From Paragemmobacter amnigenus (GTDB lineage: Bacteria > Pseudomonadota > Alphaproteobacteria > Rhodobacterales > Rhodobacteraceae), in assembly GCF_009908265.2 (NCBI RefSeq), contig NZ_JAAATX020000007.1:62001-126000 (forward strand): a DNA stretch of 64,000 nt, given 5' to 3'. A model generated the notes under the pieces. The model was given only the letters and a program-made list of their open reading frames with translations, ran no database searches and had not been told where the DNA came from. Position numbers and translations under genes: made by a program. Positions within the stretch are counted from its first letter, which is position 1, and the number at the start of each line of letters is the position of its first letter. Shown here one piece after another: positions 9,353 to 17,662 of this stretch.

Positions 9353-9917
9353 TCTGGCGGGACTGGTGCGGCTGACGCTGGGCGATCCGCGGCTGGCGGC
9401 GCGGGCGGTGATGGCGCAACCGCTGCCGGTGCAGGCGCGCTGGGGGGCGCTGATCCTGACCGCGGTGCTGTCGGCCTTTCTGATGCAGGCGGTGACCGCG
9501 CTTTTGCCGCCGCTGCCGGGGCCAGATGGCGAGGCGGTGACGCCCATCGGCCCCGCGATCTGGGCGGGGATGGTGGCGTCGGGAATGGTGATGACGGTGC
9601 TGCTGGTCCATCACGTCGGGCGCTGGCGGGGCGGGTCGGGCCAACTGGGCGATGCGGTGCTGCTGGTCGCGTGGTTGCAGTTCATCCAGTTGCTGACGGT
9701 GCTGTTGCAGATCGTGGTCATGCTGGTGCTGCCCTTTGCGGCGCCGCTGGTCGAGATCGGGGGCGTGCTGCTGTTCCTGTGGTTGCTGGTGCATTTCGTG
9801 GCCGAGCTGCACGGGTTCCGGTCGATCGGGCTGGTGTTTCTGGGGGTGGTCGTCACCTTCGTCGCGGCGGTGTTCACGCTGTCCGCGCTGCTGCTGATGC
9901 TGGGGGTGGGGCTGTGA
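9333..9917 (+). CDS. YIP1-family integral membrane protein (second of two)
   Basis: Membrane protein of 194 aa with about five hydrophobic segments, including a very hydrophobic C-terminal half (LLVAWLQFIQLLTVLLQIVV and onward). It resembles YIP1-family proteins and is a distant relative of the gene before it, with a similar N-terminal amphipathic start (LVRLTLGDPRLAARAV). It overlaps the upstream gene by 20 bases and sufS by 4, so expression is tightly coupled within the suf operon. Function unknown. Confidence 0.8.
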   Translation: MQLTVGNLAGLVRLTLGDPRLAARAVMAQPLPVQARWGALILTAVLSAFLMQAVTALLPPLPGPDGEAVTPIGPAIWAGMVASGMVMTVLLVHHVGRWRGGSGQLGDAVLLVAWLQFIQLLTVLLQIVVMLVLPFAAPLVEIGGVLLFLWLLVHFVAELHGFRSIGLVFLGVVVTFVAAVFTLSALLLMLGVGL

Positions 9918-11137
9918 GCTTTGACGTCGAAAAGGTCCGCGCCGACTTTCCGATCCTCGCGCGGCAGGTGAACGGCAAGCCGCTGGTCTATCTGGACAAC
10001 GGGGCGAGCGCGCAGAAGCCGCGCGCGGTGATCGAGGCGGTCACGCAGGCCTATTCGATGGAATATGCCAATGTGCACAGGGGTTTGCATTACCTGTCGA
10101 ACCTTGCGACCGAGAAATACGAGGCCGTTCGGGGCATCGTCGGGCGGTTTTTGAACGCCGACCCCGAGGAGATCGTCTTCAATTCCGGCACGACCGAGGG
10201 GATCAATCTGGTCTCTTACGCCTGGGCCGCGCCGCGGTTGCAGGCCGGCGACGAGATCGTTCTGTCGATCATGGAGCATCACGCCAATATCGTGCCGTGG
10301 CATTTCCTGCGCGAGCGGCAGGGGGTGGTGCTGAAATGGGTGGAGTGTGACGCGAAGGGCGATCTGGACCCGCAGGCGGTGATCGATGCGATCGGGCCGC
10401 GCACGAAGCTGGTCGCCGTGACGCATATGTCCAACGTGCTGGGCACGGTGGTGGATGTGGCGGCGATCTGTGCGGGGGCGCGGGAGAAGGGCGTGCCGGT
10501 GCTGGTGGACGGGTCGCAGGCATCGGTGCACATGCCCGTGGATGTGCAGGCCATCGGCTGCGATTTCTATGCGATCACGGGGCACAAGCTCTATGGGCCG
10601 TCGGGATCGGGCGCGATCTTCATCAAGGCCGCGCGGATGGCGGAGATGCGCCCCTTCATCGGCGGGGGCGACATGATCCGCGAGGTGGGGCGCGATGCCG
10701 TGACCTATAACGACCCGCCGATGAAGTTCGAGGCGGGCACGCCGTCCATCGTGGCGCAGATCGGGTTGGGTGTGGCGCTGGAGTATATGATGGGTCTTGG
10801 GATGGCGAATATCGCCGCCCATGAGCGGGCCTTGCGCGACTATGCGCGGGCGCGTCTGGCGGGGCTCAACTGGTTGAGCGTGCAGGGGAATTCCGACACG
10901 AAGGGGGCGATCTTTTCCTTCACCATGGCGGGGGCGGCGCATGCCCATGACATCTCGACCATCCTTGACAAGCGGGGGGTTGCGGTGCGGGCGGGGACGC
11001 ATTGCGCCATGCCGTTGATGGAGCATATGGGCGTCGGCGCCACCTGCCGCGCGTCCTTTGGCCTGTACAATACCAAGGCCGAGGTGGATGCGCTGGTCTC
11101 GGCGCTGGAGCTGGCGAACGAACTTTTCAACGGCTGA
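9914..11137 (+). CDS. sufS: cysteine desulfurase SufS
   Basis: Type II cysteine desulfurase feeding sulfur to the SufBCD scaffold, 407 aa. The PLP lysine is K225 in [11 protein letters not shown] and the active cysteine is C364 in [11 protein letters not shown]. The N-terminal [20 protein letters not shown] is typical. The start is GTG at 9914, overlapping the preceding stop (GTGA). Type II desulfurases normally use a SufE or SufU acceptor; none is in this window, nor are SufA or a SufT-like protein, so these must lie elsewhere if present. Last gene of the operon, followed by a tRNA with its own promoter. Confidence 0.95.
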   Translation: MSFDVEKVRADFPILARQVNGKPLVYLDNGASAQKPRAVIEAVTQAYSMEYANVHRGLHYLSNLATEKYEAVRGIVGRFLNADPEEIVFNSGTTEGINLVSYAWAAPRLQAGDEIVLSIMEHHANIVPWHFLRERQGVVLKWVECDAKGDLDPQAVIDAIGPRTKLVAVTHMSNVLGTVVDVAAICAGAREKGVPVLVDGSQASVHMPVDVQAIGCDFYAITGHKLYGPSGSGAIFIKAARMAEMRPFIGGGDMIREVGRDAVTYNDPPMKFEAGTPSIVAQIGLGVALEYMMGLGMANIAAHERALRDYARARLAGLNWLSVQGNSDTKGAIFSFTMAGAAHAHDISTILDKRGVAVRAGTHCAMPLMEHMGVGATCRASFGLYNTKAEVDALVSALELANELFNG

Positions 11138-11161
11138 TCGGGGCAGGGGGCGGATAGGCGG

Positions 11162-11190
11162 TTGCATCCCCCCCGGCTTTTCGGTAATCG
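11162..11190 (+). promoter_or_regulatory. predicted tRNA-Arg promoter
   Basis: TTGCAT at 11162-11167, a 17-bp spacer and TAATCG at 11185-11190. The expected start is about 11197, five bases before the mature tRNA, as is usual for short tRNA leaders. Confidence 0.55.
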
Positions 11191-11201
11191 GACGCTACAG
11201 C

Positions 11202-11278
11202 GCACCCATAGCTCAGCTGGATAGAGTGTTGCCCTCCGAAGGCAAAGGTCGCACGTTCGAATCGTGCTGGGTGCGCCA
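11202..11278 (+). tRNA. tRNA-Arg, anticodon CCG
   Basis: A 77-nt cloverleaf can be drawn in full. The acceptor GCACCCA pairs with TGGGTGC. The D-stem is GCTC/GAGT with loop AGCTGGATA, and the anticodon stem is TTGCC/GGCAA with loop CTCCGAA. The T-arm is GCACG TTCGAAT CGTGC, the discriminator base is G, and CCA is encoded. The anticodon at 11236-11238 is CCG, reading the CGG arginine codon. Confidence 0.97.
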
Positions 11279-11287
11279 GATTTCCCC

Positions 11288-12298
11288 TTAATAGGACCGC
11301 AGTTCCGTCTGGACCACGCGGCGCAGGTCAAGCGGGTCTTCGCCTGCGAGACGGCGCAGGAGCAGGTCGGCCAGCGCATGGCCCACACTGTGGCGGGCGT
11401 AGAAGGACGTGGTCAGCGGCAGGCCCAGATAGGCGCCGAGATTGGTGGCGGCGCGCAGGGTGAAGCCGCGGGTCGCGGGGGAGAGGCCGGTATCGCGCAG
11501 GCCCGCGAGGGTGCCGAAGAGGAAAATCTCGTTCGAGCAGACGAAGCTGTCGGGGGTGGTGTCGGCCAAGGATGCGGCCACGGCGCGGCGGATGGCGGCG
11601 GCATCGGTCGGGCAGTGCAGGACGAGGGCGGGGTCGAAGGGAATGTCGGCCTCGGCCAGGGCGTTGCGGTAGCCCGTGAGGCGTTCGCTGGCAAAGTTCA
11701 GGGCGGGCGATGCCTCGACAAGCATGGGGCGGCGGTAGCCGCGTGCAAGGAGCGAGGCGGTGCCCTGATGGGCGGCGTGGATGTTGTCGATTTCGAAATA
11801 GGGATGGGTGGCGTCGGGTCCGGTCCGGCCGAAGGTGACGAAGGGCAGGTTCAGCCGTTCGAGCAGGGCGACGCGGGGGTCGTCGGGTTCGATATGGTCG
11901 ATGATGACGCCGTCGGCGGGGTTGTCGCGCAGGATGGCGGCAAGGCGGGCGGGGCTGCGGTCGTCGATATGGATGGGCAGGCTGTGCAGGATGTAATCGG
12001 TGCCCGCAAGTCGCGACTGCATGCCCGAGAGCAGGCCCGAGGTGCCGGGATCGCCGACCTCGGCATCGTCGGAGGAGCCGAGGAGCGCGAGCAGCGTCAT
12101 GGTGCGTCCTGTCCGCAGGCGCAGGCCGTCGCGGTTGCGGACATAGCCCAGTTGCTGCGCCGTGGCGCGGACACGTGCGACGGTCTGCGGGCTGATCTTG
12201 TGGCCATCGCGGAGCGAGCGTGCGACGGTCGTGACGGACAGTCCCAGCCGCGCGGCGATCTGTTTCAGGGTTGCGGGTTTGGTTGGCAGGCTGTCCAT
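11288..12298 (-). CDS. LacI-family transcriptional regulator
   Basis: DNA-binding regulator of 336 aa. The N-terminal LacI helix-turn-helix is [20 protein letters not shown] with the hinge-helix region [14 protein letters not shown]. It is followed by a periplasmic-binding-protein-like ligand domain (for example [20 protein letters not shown] and [16 protein letters not shown]). The start is the ATG at 12296-12298; the open frame extends further upstream but would run through the dif site. The ligand is probably a sugar, but no sugar transport or catabolic genes adjoin it, so target genes are not evident. It ends 9 bases after the convergent tRNA-Arg gene. Confidence 0.9.
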   Translation of the reverse strand: MDSLPTKPATLKQIAARLGLSVTTVARSLRDGHKISPQTVARVRATAQQLGYVRNRDGLRLRTGRTMTLLALLGSSDDAEVGDPGTSGLLSGMQSRLAGTDYILHSLPIHIDDRSPARLAAILRDNPADGVIIDHIEPDDPRVALLERLNLPFVTFGRTGPDATHPYFEIDNIHAAHQGTASLLARGYRRPMLVEASPALNFASERLTGYRNALAEADIPFDPALVLHCPTDAAAIRRAVAASLADTTPDSFVCSNEIFLFGTLAGLRDTGLSPATRGFTLRAATNLGAYLGLPLTTSFYARHSVGHALADLLLRRLAGEDPLDLRRVVQTELRSY

Positions 12299-12405
12299 CA
12301 GGCGACCGGTAGGGGAAGGGCAATCGTACCGGGCCGGAGCCTGCGGCAGTGGGTAACGTGGGTGCGGAAATTCAATTATCAATATGGGAGAAAGGACCCA
12401 TACGT

Positions 12406-12433
12406 TATACGCATAATCAATATTATGTAATAT
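12406..12433 (+). other. dif: chromosome dimer resolution site dif (XerCD recombination site)
   Basis: 28 bp with dif architecture: XerC-type arm TATACGCATAA (12406-12416), central region TCAATA (12417-12422) and XerD-type arm TTATGTAATAT (12423-12433). By my alignment 21 of 28 positions equal E. coli dif; the inner arms CGCATAA and TTATGT are identical. It sits in an AT-rich gap between divergent genes in an otherwise GC-rich region. The orientation of KOPS-like octamers reverses around it: GGGCAGGG on the plus strand to its left, CCCTGCCC to its right. This marks the replication terminus region. Confidence 0.88.
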
Positions 12434-12524
12434 ACGACATGCAGCAGAGGCGTTCTGGCCTTGCACCAGACTTTGCGCTAGAAGCGGCGCAACGCCAACC
12501 CCTGCTGGATATCCGGAGCCTGAC

Positions 12525-13214
12525 ATGGCCTTTTCCCGCGCGATCAAGATCGCCCCTTCGATCCTTTCTGCCGACTTTGCCAATTTCGGCGCCGAGTGCC
12601 GCGCGATCGAGGATCAGGGCGCGGATTGGGTGCATGTGGATGTGATGGACGGGCATTTCGTGCCGAACCTGACCTTTGGCCCCGCGATGTGCGCGGCCAT
12701 CCGGCCGCATATCAGGGGCGTGATGGATGTCCATCTGATGATCGCGCCGGTCGATCCCTATATCGAGGCCTATGCCAAGGCCGGTGCCGATGTGATCACC
12801 GCGCATCTGGAGGCCGGACCGCACATCCACCGCACGCTGCAAGCCATCCGGAACGAAGGGAAAAAGGCGGGTCTTGCGCTGAACCCCGGCACTGGGATCG
12901 ATGCGGTGGCGCATCTTTTGGACATGGTCGACCTGATCTGCGTGATGACGGTCAATCCGGGCTTTGGCGGGCAGAAATTCATTCATTCCCAAGTGGATAA
13001 GGTGCGTTCCTTGCGCGCCATGATCGGTGACCGGCCCATCCATATCGAGATCGACGGTGGCGTGACGGTGGAAACCGCGCCGCTGGTTGCGGCGGCGGGG
13101 GCGGATGTGCTGGTGGCGGGGTCGGCCGTGTTCAAGGGCGGGTCGGTGGCCAATCCTGCGCCCTATGGCGAGAATATCCGCGCGATCCGCAAGGCGGCAG
13201 AGGCGGCGCTGTAG
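12525..13214 (+). CDS. rpe: ribulose-phosphate 3-epimerase
   Basis: Interconverts ribulose-5-phosphate and xylulose-5-phosphate in the pentose phosphate and Calvin cycles. 229 aa TIM barrel. The family start IAPSILSADFANF, the metal-binding HVDVMDGHFVPNLTFG, DVHLM, VNPGFGGQKF and EIDGGV motifs are all present, with a phosphate-binding VAGSAVF at the end. The ATG at 12525 has CCGGAG about 7 bases upstream. It is divergent from the LacI gene across the dif-containing gap and convergent with the FAD oxidase. No other pentose phosphate genes are adjacent. Confidence 0.96.
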   Translation: MAFSRAIKIAPSILSADFANFGAECRAIEDQGADWVHVDVMDGHFVPNLTFGPAMCAAIRPHIRGVMDVHLMIAPVDPYIEAYAKAGADVITAHLEAGPHIHRTLQAIRNEGKKAGLALNPGTGIDAVAHLLDMVDLICVMTVNPGFGGQKFIHSQVDKVRSLRAMIGDRPIHIEIDGGVTVETAPLVAAAGADVLVAGSAVFKGGSVANPAPYGENIRAIRKAAEAAL

Positions 13215-13236
13215 GACCGCGCCACCCTGCCCCGTT

Positions 13237-14409
13237 TCAGACCACGGCCGCCTCGGCGAAGGAACGGCCTTCGATCATGCGTTCGACCGAGAGGTCGGAC
13301 AGATCGAGCGTCTGCCAGTTTCCGGTAAGGATGTGTTCGGCCAGACCCCGCCCCACGGCGGGCGACTGTTGCAGGCCGTGGCCTGAAAAGCCGTTGACGA
13401 GGTAGAGGTTCGGCAGGGCCGGATGCGGTCCGAGGACGGCGTTCTGGTCCAGCACGTTATAGGCATAGTGGCCGACCCAGTGGCGGATCACCTTGACCGC
13501 GTCGAAGCCCGGCGCGCGGTGCCAGAGGGCGGGCCAGATCACCTCTTCCCACAGGTGCAGGTCGGGGTCGAAATCATCGGCATCGCAGGGGCCGTCATCG
13601 GCGGGCACGGTGGCGGTGATCCATTGCTGGTGTTCGGGCCTGATCCAGTAGTCGCGGTCGATCATCAGGGGCGCCGAGGGGATGCGGGCATTGGGCGCGT
13701 CGATGACGAAGACGGTGCGCTTGCGCGGTTCGATGGCGATGTCGAGGCCCGCCATGCGCAGGATCTGCGCGGCGCGGGGGCCTGCGGCGTTGACGGCGAC
13801 GGGGGTTGCGACGTGCCCCCCCTGCCCCAGCGTGACCCCCGTGATGCGGCCGGATTCGACGGTCAGGCCGGTGACGGTGCCGGTGACGAAGCGCGCGCCC
13901 TGCGCCCGGGCGGCGGCGCGGAAGCCGTTGAGAAGGCCCATATTGTCGAAGAAACCTTCGTCTCGCGGGCCGAAGCTGGCACCGGTCAGGTCTTGGGTAT
14001 TGAGCCACGGAAAGCGGGCGGCGGTCTGTTCGGGTGTCCAGATTTCGGTCGCGGCGCCGTGGTCGCGTTGCAGGGCGGCGAGGTCGGTGAGGGTTTGCAG
14101 CCCCTCGGCCGTGCGGGTGAGGAAGAGATAGCCGTTTTCGCGCAAGGACAGGTCGGGGATGCCGACGTCATGGCCGAGATGCGACTGGAAGTTCTTGATG
14201 AACTGGATGCCGAAGCGCGAGATTTCGACATTCACGGGGTTGGAGAATTGCTGCCGGATGCCTGCCGCGGCCAGCGCGGTGGAGGCACGGGCGAAGGTGG
14301 GGTCGCGTTCGACGACCAGCACGTCCAGGCCGGGCTGCAGTCTGGTCAGCCAGAAGGCGACGGAGGCCCCCATGACCGCACCGCCGATCACCACCACGTC
14401 AGCCTTCAT
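13237..14409 (-). CDS. FAD-dependent oxidoreductase (DAO/glycine oxidase family)
   Basis: Flavoprotein of 390 aa in the D-amino-acid oxidase (DAO) family. The N-terminal dinucleotide-binding segment is DVVVIGGAVMGASVAFWLTR, with an acidic end of the second strand in VLVVERD. The C-terminal FAD contact is NLYLVNGFSGHGLQQSPAVG, a hallmark of sarcosine/dimethylglycine/glycine oxidase relatives. No folate-binding extension is present. It probably oxidises a secondary amine or amino acid, but the substrate cannot be read from sequence. It is divergent from the LuxR-type gene, which might regulate it. Confidence 0.85.
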   Translation of the reverse strand: MKADVVVIGGAVMGASVAFWLTRLQPGLDVLVVERDPTFARASTALAAAGIRQQFSNPVNVEISRFGIQFIKNFQSHLGHDVGIPDLSLRENGYLFLTRTAEGLQTLTDLAALQRDHGAATEIWTPEQTAARFPWLNTQDLTGASFGPRDEGFFDNMGLLNGFRAAARAQGARFVTGTVTGLTVESGRITGVTLGQGGHVATPVAVNAAGPRAAQILRMAGLDIAIEPRKRTVFVIDAPNARIPSAPLMIDRDYWIRPEHQQWITATVPADDGPCDADDFDPDLHLWEEVIWPALWHRAPGFDAVKVIRHWVGHYAYNVLDQNAVLGPHPALPNLYLVNGFSGHGLQQSPAVGRGLAEHILTGNWQTLDLSDLSVERMIEGRSFAEAAVV

Positions 14410-14537
14410 GATCCGTTAACTCCGTTGCGACTCGGTCGCCTTTCTCTCGACAGGCGGGCCAGTGATTGGTTAGACAGGATGCGGGGCAAGGACAACCCGC
14501 GGCGGGGGACTGGCGCGGGTCACTGGGGATACAGAAC

Positions 14538-15335
14538 GTGAGCGAGGTTCTTCCTCTGCTGGCGCGGATTGCCGAGGCGACGACGGTCGGTCAGGTCTGG
14601 GATACCGCGACGGCGTTTTTCGCGGGTCTCGGGTTTGGCCGCGTCAATTATGGCTATACGCGCTTTCTGAATGACCGCTCCATCGGCAGCCCCGAGGATG
14701 TGGTGTTCCTGACCACGGCCGATGCGGAATATGCGCGGCGCTATTTCTCGGGCGGGCTTTATGCGCGCACGCCGGTCTTTCACTGGGCGCAGCGCAATAC
14801 GGGTGGCTGCACCTGGGCCTGGGTGAAGGGCGCGATGGAGCGGGGCGAGCTGAGCGAGGACGAGGTGGCGGCGGTCCGGCAGAATCTGGCCATGGGGATT
14901 TCGGCGGGGATCACGGTCAGCTTTCCCGAGACATCGACGCGGGCCAAGGGGGCGCTCGGGTTGATCGCGGATCCCGGGATGGATCACGCGGCGGTGGAGG
15001 CGATCTGGTCGGCGCGGCGGGACGAGATCATGGCGGTGGCCAATATGATGCATCTGAAGATCGTCCACCTGCCCGGCACCAGCCGCGGGCGGCAGCTGAC
15101 CCAGCGCCAGCGCGAGGCGCTGGAATGGGTGGCGGATGGCAAGACGATGCAGGATATCGCGGTGCTGATGGATGTGTCGCCCGCGATGGTGGAAAAGCAC
15201 CTGCGTCTGGCGCGCGAGGCGCTGGATGTGGAAACCACCGCGCAGGCCGTGGCGAAGGCGGCGCTGCTGAACCTGATTTTCCAGAAGGATGAGGGGGTTG
15301 GCCAAGACGCCAAGCCTGCGGCCGCCGCAAGGTAG
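14538..15335 (+). CDS. LuxR-family regulator with autoinducer-binding domain
   Basis: 265 aa. The N-terminal part (about residues 15-165) resembles the acyl-homoserine-lactone-binding domain, and the C-terminal part is a LuxR helix-turn-helix (LTQRQREALEWVADGKTMQD, then IAVLMDVSPAMVEKHLRLARE). The GTG at 14538 has GGGGA 9 bases upstream; the reading frame can be extended upstream only with weak starts. No luxI homologue is present in the window, so it is an orphan receptor here. The following 270 bases carry a structured RNA and a strong terminator. Confidence 0.8.
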   Translation: MSEVLPLLARIAEATTVGQVWDTATAFFAGLGFGRVNYGYTRFLNDRSIGSPEDVVFLTTADAEYARRYFSGGLYARTPVFHWAQRNTGGCTWAWVKGAMERGELSEDEVAAVRQNLAMGISAGITVSFPETSTRAKGALGLIADPGMDHAAVEAIWSARRDEIMAVANMMHLKIVHLPGTSRGRQLTQRQREALEWVADGKTMQDIAVLMDVSPAMVEKHLRLAREALDVETTAQAVAKAALLNLIFQKDEGVGQDAKPAAAAR

Positions 15336-15368
15336 GGAATCCCCTACTTTGCTTACCTTACGTTAACG

Positions 15369-15573
15369 GGTGATATGCCCCCACGTTCCGAGAGTGGTGG
15401 CTTCGGCCAGGAACGGCAGGCAGGGTGAACGGCGCGATTTCCACCGCATCTTGCCTGCAAGACCGTCTTTCCCCCGGAGGGGCGGTCCTCCCTGTCGTCG
15501 GACCGGCGGAAATTTCCCGCCGCCGGGTCGGCAAAGTTCGGTGTCCGCTGCCGAATCCCCACGGTATGGCACC
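15369..15573 (+). ncRNA. candidate structured non-coding RNA (or long structured 3' UTR), unknown family
   Basis: The 364-bp gap 15336-15700 carries no convincing gene. A closing stem pairs GGTGATATGCC (15369-15379) with GGTATGGCACC (15563-15573), with one mismatch and two wobbles. Inside are hairpins CCAC/GTGG (15381-15397), GGC-TTCG-GCC (15399-15408), GCAGGCA/TGCCTGC (15416-15422 with 15452-15458), GACCG/CGGTC (15461-15487) and GACC..GGCGG/CCGCC..GGTC (15501-15529). UUCG and GAAA tetraloops exist only on the plus strand, and a strong terminator follows at once. I could not match it to 6S, 4.5S, RNase P or tmRNA. Confidence 0.5.
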
Positions 15574-15581
15574 TTGTGACG

Positions 15582-15610
15582 CGGTGCAGTCGAAAGACTG
15601 CACCGTTTTT
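15582..15610 (+). terminator. rho-independent terminator
   Basis: A perfect 10-bp stem, CGGTGCAGTC and GACTGCACCG, closed by a GAAA tetraloop (15592-15595) and followed by TTTTT. It ends the plus-strand transcript of the luxR-like gene and/or the structured RNA. Confidence 0.92.
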
Positions 15611-15650
15611 CTTTGCGCCATATCCCCGCGCCTGTGGCGGCTGAAAAGGA

Positions 15651-15680
15651 AAAGGCCCGCCCCTTTCGGGACGGGCCTTT
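15651..15680 (-). terminator. terminator of rpsB-tsf operon
   Basis: 9-bp arms AAAGGCCCG (15651-15659) and CGGGCCTTT (15672-15680). Read on the minus strand, the hairpin is followed by TCCTTTTCAG. It lies 21 bases after the tsf stop. Confidence 0.8.
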
Positions 15681-15700
15681 GTCCTGGCAGGAAGCGGGGA

Positions 15701-16597
15701 TCAGCCCTGAAGCGCCTTGGCGACTTCGGCGGCGAAATCCTCTTCCTTCTTCTCGATGCCTTCGCCGACGGCCATGCGGACGAAGCCCACGACTTCGACG
15801 CCCGCATCCTTGGCGGCCTGCGCCACGGTGATGTCGGGGTTGATGACGAACTTCTGGTTCAGCAGCGTCGATTCCTCGAAGAACTTCTTCATCCGGCCCG
15901 GGATGATGTTGTTCTGGATCACGGCTTCGGGCTTCGGCTTGGCCGAGGCCGCGTTTTCTTCCAGCGCCTTGGCGGTCTGCACGGCGAGTTCGCGGGCGAC
16001 GACTTCGGGGTCCATGTCGGCTTCGGACAGCGAGACCGGCGAGGTCGCGGCGATGTGCATCGCGATCTGCTTGCCGATGCCGTTGTCGGCACCCTTCAGC
16101 GCCACGAGCACGCCGATGCGGCCGAGGCCGTCGGCAGCGGCGGTGTGGACATAGGCCGCGACCGCGTCACCGGCGACCGAGGCCATGCGGCGCAGGGTCA
16201 TGTTTTCCCCGATGGTGACGATGGCGTCGGTGAGCGAGGCTTCGACGGTCTTGCCGTTCAGCGCGGCACCCTTGAGCGCCTCGAGGTCCGACACGCCGAG
16301 GGCGGCGGTGGTGATGCCGCGGACGAGCGCCTGGAAGTCGGCGTTCTTGCCGACGAAGTCGGTTTCCGAGTTCACCTCGACAGCCACGCCCTTGCCGCCC
16401 GAGACGGCCACGCCCACCAGACCTTCGGCGGCGACGCGGTCGGCCTTTTTCGCGGCCTTGGCCAGACCCTTGGTGCGCAGCCAGTCGACGGCGGCTTCCA
16501 TGTCGCCGTTGGTCTCGGTCAGCGCCTTCTTGGCATCCATCATCCCTGCGCCGGTCGAATCGCGCAGTTCCTTCACCATGCTTGCGGTGATCGTCAT
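15701..16597 (-). CDS. tsf: translation elongation factor Ts
   Basis: Nucleotide exchange factor that recycles EF-Tu-GDP. 298 aa with the UBA-like N-terminal domain [20 protein letters not shown] and the core motif [11 protein letters not shown] that contacts EF-Tu. The ATG at 16595-16597 has AGGAG on the minus strand. It follows rpsB with a 71-bp gap carrying a strong hairpin, the classical rpsB-tsf order, and is followed by a rho-independent terminator. Confidence 0.98.
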   Translation of the reverse strand: MTITASMVKELRDSTGAGMMDAKKALTETNGDMEAAVDWLRTKGLAKAAKKADRVAAEGLVGVAVSGGKGVAVEVNSETDFVGKNADFQALVRGITTAALGVSDLEALKGAALNGKTVEASLTDAIVTIGENMTLRRMASVAGDAVAAYVHTAAADGLGRIGVLVALKGADNGIGKQIAMHIAATSPVSLSEADMDPEVVARELAVQTAKALEENAASAKPKPEAVIQNNIIPGRMKKFFEESTLLNQKFVINPDITVAQAAKDAGVEVVGFVRMAVGEGIEKKEEDFAAEVAKALQG

Positions 16598-16622
16598 GTC
16601 AGACTCCTGAAATTCGAGAATG

Positions 16623-16646
16623 GCCCGGGAGGTATACCCCCCGGGC
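16623..16646 (-). promoter_or_regulatory. intercistronic hairpin between rpsB and tsf
   Basis: 10-base arms GCCCGGGAGG and CCCCCCGGGC around TATA, with a single mismatch. No U-run follows on the minus strand, so it is more likely an attenuator or an mRNA processing/stability element setting the rpsB:tsf ratio than a full terminator. Confidence 0.55.
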
Positions 16647-16668
16647 AAATCGCCGGTAACGGCGGGGA

Positions 16669-17427
16669 TCAGGCTTCGGCGACGGCTTCTTCTTCCGGCG
16701 CGGTTTCCAGCGCGCCGAGGTCGATGCCGGCGGCGCCGAGCTGTGCGGACATGCCGTCAAGCGCCGCGCGGGCGACGAGGTCGCAGTAGAGCGCGATGGC
16801 GCGCGCCGCGTCGTCGTTGCCGGGGATCACGTAGTCCACGCCCTTGGGCGAGCAGTTGGTGTCGACCACGGCCACGACCGGGATGCCGAGCTTCTGCGCC
16901 TCGAGGATGGCGAGGTCTTCCTTGCCCACGTCGATGATGAAGATCAGGTCCGGGGTGCCGCCCATCTCACGTATGCCGCCCAGCGAGGCCTGAAGCTTGG
17001 CCTGCTCGCGTTCCATGTTCAGACGCTCTTTCTTCGTCAGGCCTTCGGCGCCATGGGCCATCAGCTCGTCGATCTGCTTCAGGCGCTGGATCGATTGCGA
17101 GACGGTTTTCCAGTTGGTCAGGGTGCCACCGAGCCAGCGGTGGTTCATGTAGAACTGGGCGCACTTTTCGGCGGCTTCGGCGATCGGCTTCTGGGCCTGA
17201 CGCTTGGTGCCGACGAAGAGGATGCGGCCGTTCTTGGCGACGGTGTCGCGCACGACCTTCAGCGCCTGTTCCAGCATCGGAACGGTCTGCGTCAGGTCGA
17301 TGATGTGGATGCCGTTGCGGTCCCCGTAGATGTATTCGCCCATCTTGGGGTTCCAGCGTGCGGTCTGGTGGCCGTAGTGGACGCCAGCTTCAAGCAGCTG
17401 ACGCATGGAGAACTCGGGAAGAGCCAT
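16669..17427 (-). CDS. rpsB: 30S ribosomal protein S2
   Basis: Ribosomal protein of the small subunit, 252 aa. The family start [20 protein letters not shown] is present, followed by [20 protein letters not shown] and the C-terminal domain [20 protein letters not shown]. The ATG at 17425-17427 is preceded by AAAGGAATAGGAC. It is first in the rpsB-tsf operon, with a candidate promoter at 17546-17574 and a leader of about 110 nt containing stable hairpins, as expected for feedback control by S2. Confidence 0.98.
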   Translation of the reverse strand: MALPEFSMRQLLEAGVHYGHQTARWNPKMGEYIYGDRNGIHIIDLTQTVPMLEQALKVVRDTVAKNGRILFVGTKRQAQKPIAEAAEKCAQFYMNHRWLGGTLTNWKTVSQSIQRLKQIDELMAHGAEGLTKKERLNMEREQAKLQASLGGIREMGGTPDLIFIIDVGKEDLAILEAQKLGIPVVAVVDTNCSPKGVDYVIPGNDDAARAIALYCDLVARAALDGMSAQLGAAGIDLGALETAPEEEAVAEA

Positions 17428-17539
17428 GTCCTATTCCTTTCCGGTTTAGCCCTTGGCGCGACTGCTTCACCCCTTGCGGGGCAACCGGCGGACCGGACGG
17501 GATTTCTCCCCGCCGAGCCCAAGCCGCGCCTGTGAAGTG
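17428..17539 (-). promoter_or_regulatory. candidate rpsB mRNA leader
   Basis: Between the predicted start near 17539 and the rpsB ATG. Read on the minus strand it contains CGGCGGGG...CCGCCG pairing and a tight hairpin CCCC-GCAA-GGGG about 30 bases upstream of the ribosome site. rpsB leaders in other bacteria mediate autoregulation by S2; whether this one does is inference. Confidence 0.4.
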
Positions 17540-17545
17540 CGCGTG

Positions 17546-17574
17546 CCTTTAGGGGGTTTTGGCGGGATGTGCAA
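17546..17574 (-). promoter_or_regulatory. predicted rpsB-tsf promoter
   Basis: On the minus strand, TTGCAC (17574-17569), a 17-bp spacer, then TAAAGG (17551-17546). The geometry is good and the -10 moderate. It is the only such pair I saw in the gap upstream of rpsB. Confidence 0.5.
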
Positions 17575-17662
17575 GTGGGGTCTGGGATTTGCGGGGATGC
17601 AGGCGGGGTGGGGGCAGAAATCCGCAATGGTTTTTGCCGGTTGCCTCGAAGAAGAGTGCCGC

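Noticed and set aside
11279-12298. tRNA-Arg 3' end as an integration (att) site
   Set aside because: No integrase gene and no second copy of the tRNA 3' end was seen nearby; the adjacent LacI gene looks native.
12401-12440. AT-rich palindrome as operator for the divergent LacI-family regulator
   Set aside because: The 11-6-11 arm structure and close match to dif, with KOPS polarity switching there, explain it better than a LacI operator, which usually has a central CG and shorter, symmetric arms.
15369-15573. Naming the structured RNA as 6S, 4.5S SRP RNA, RNase P RNA or tmRNA
   Set aside because: No SRP loop motif, no RNase P conserved core, no tRNA-like piece or tag peptide; a 6S-like long rod can be imagined but not shown by eye.
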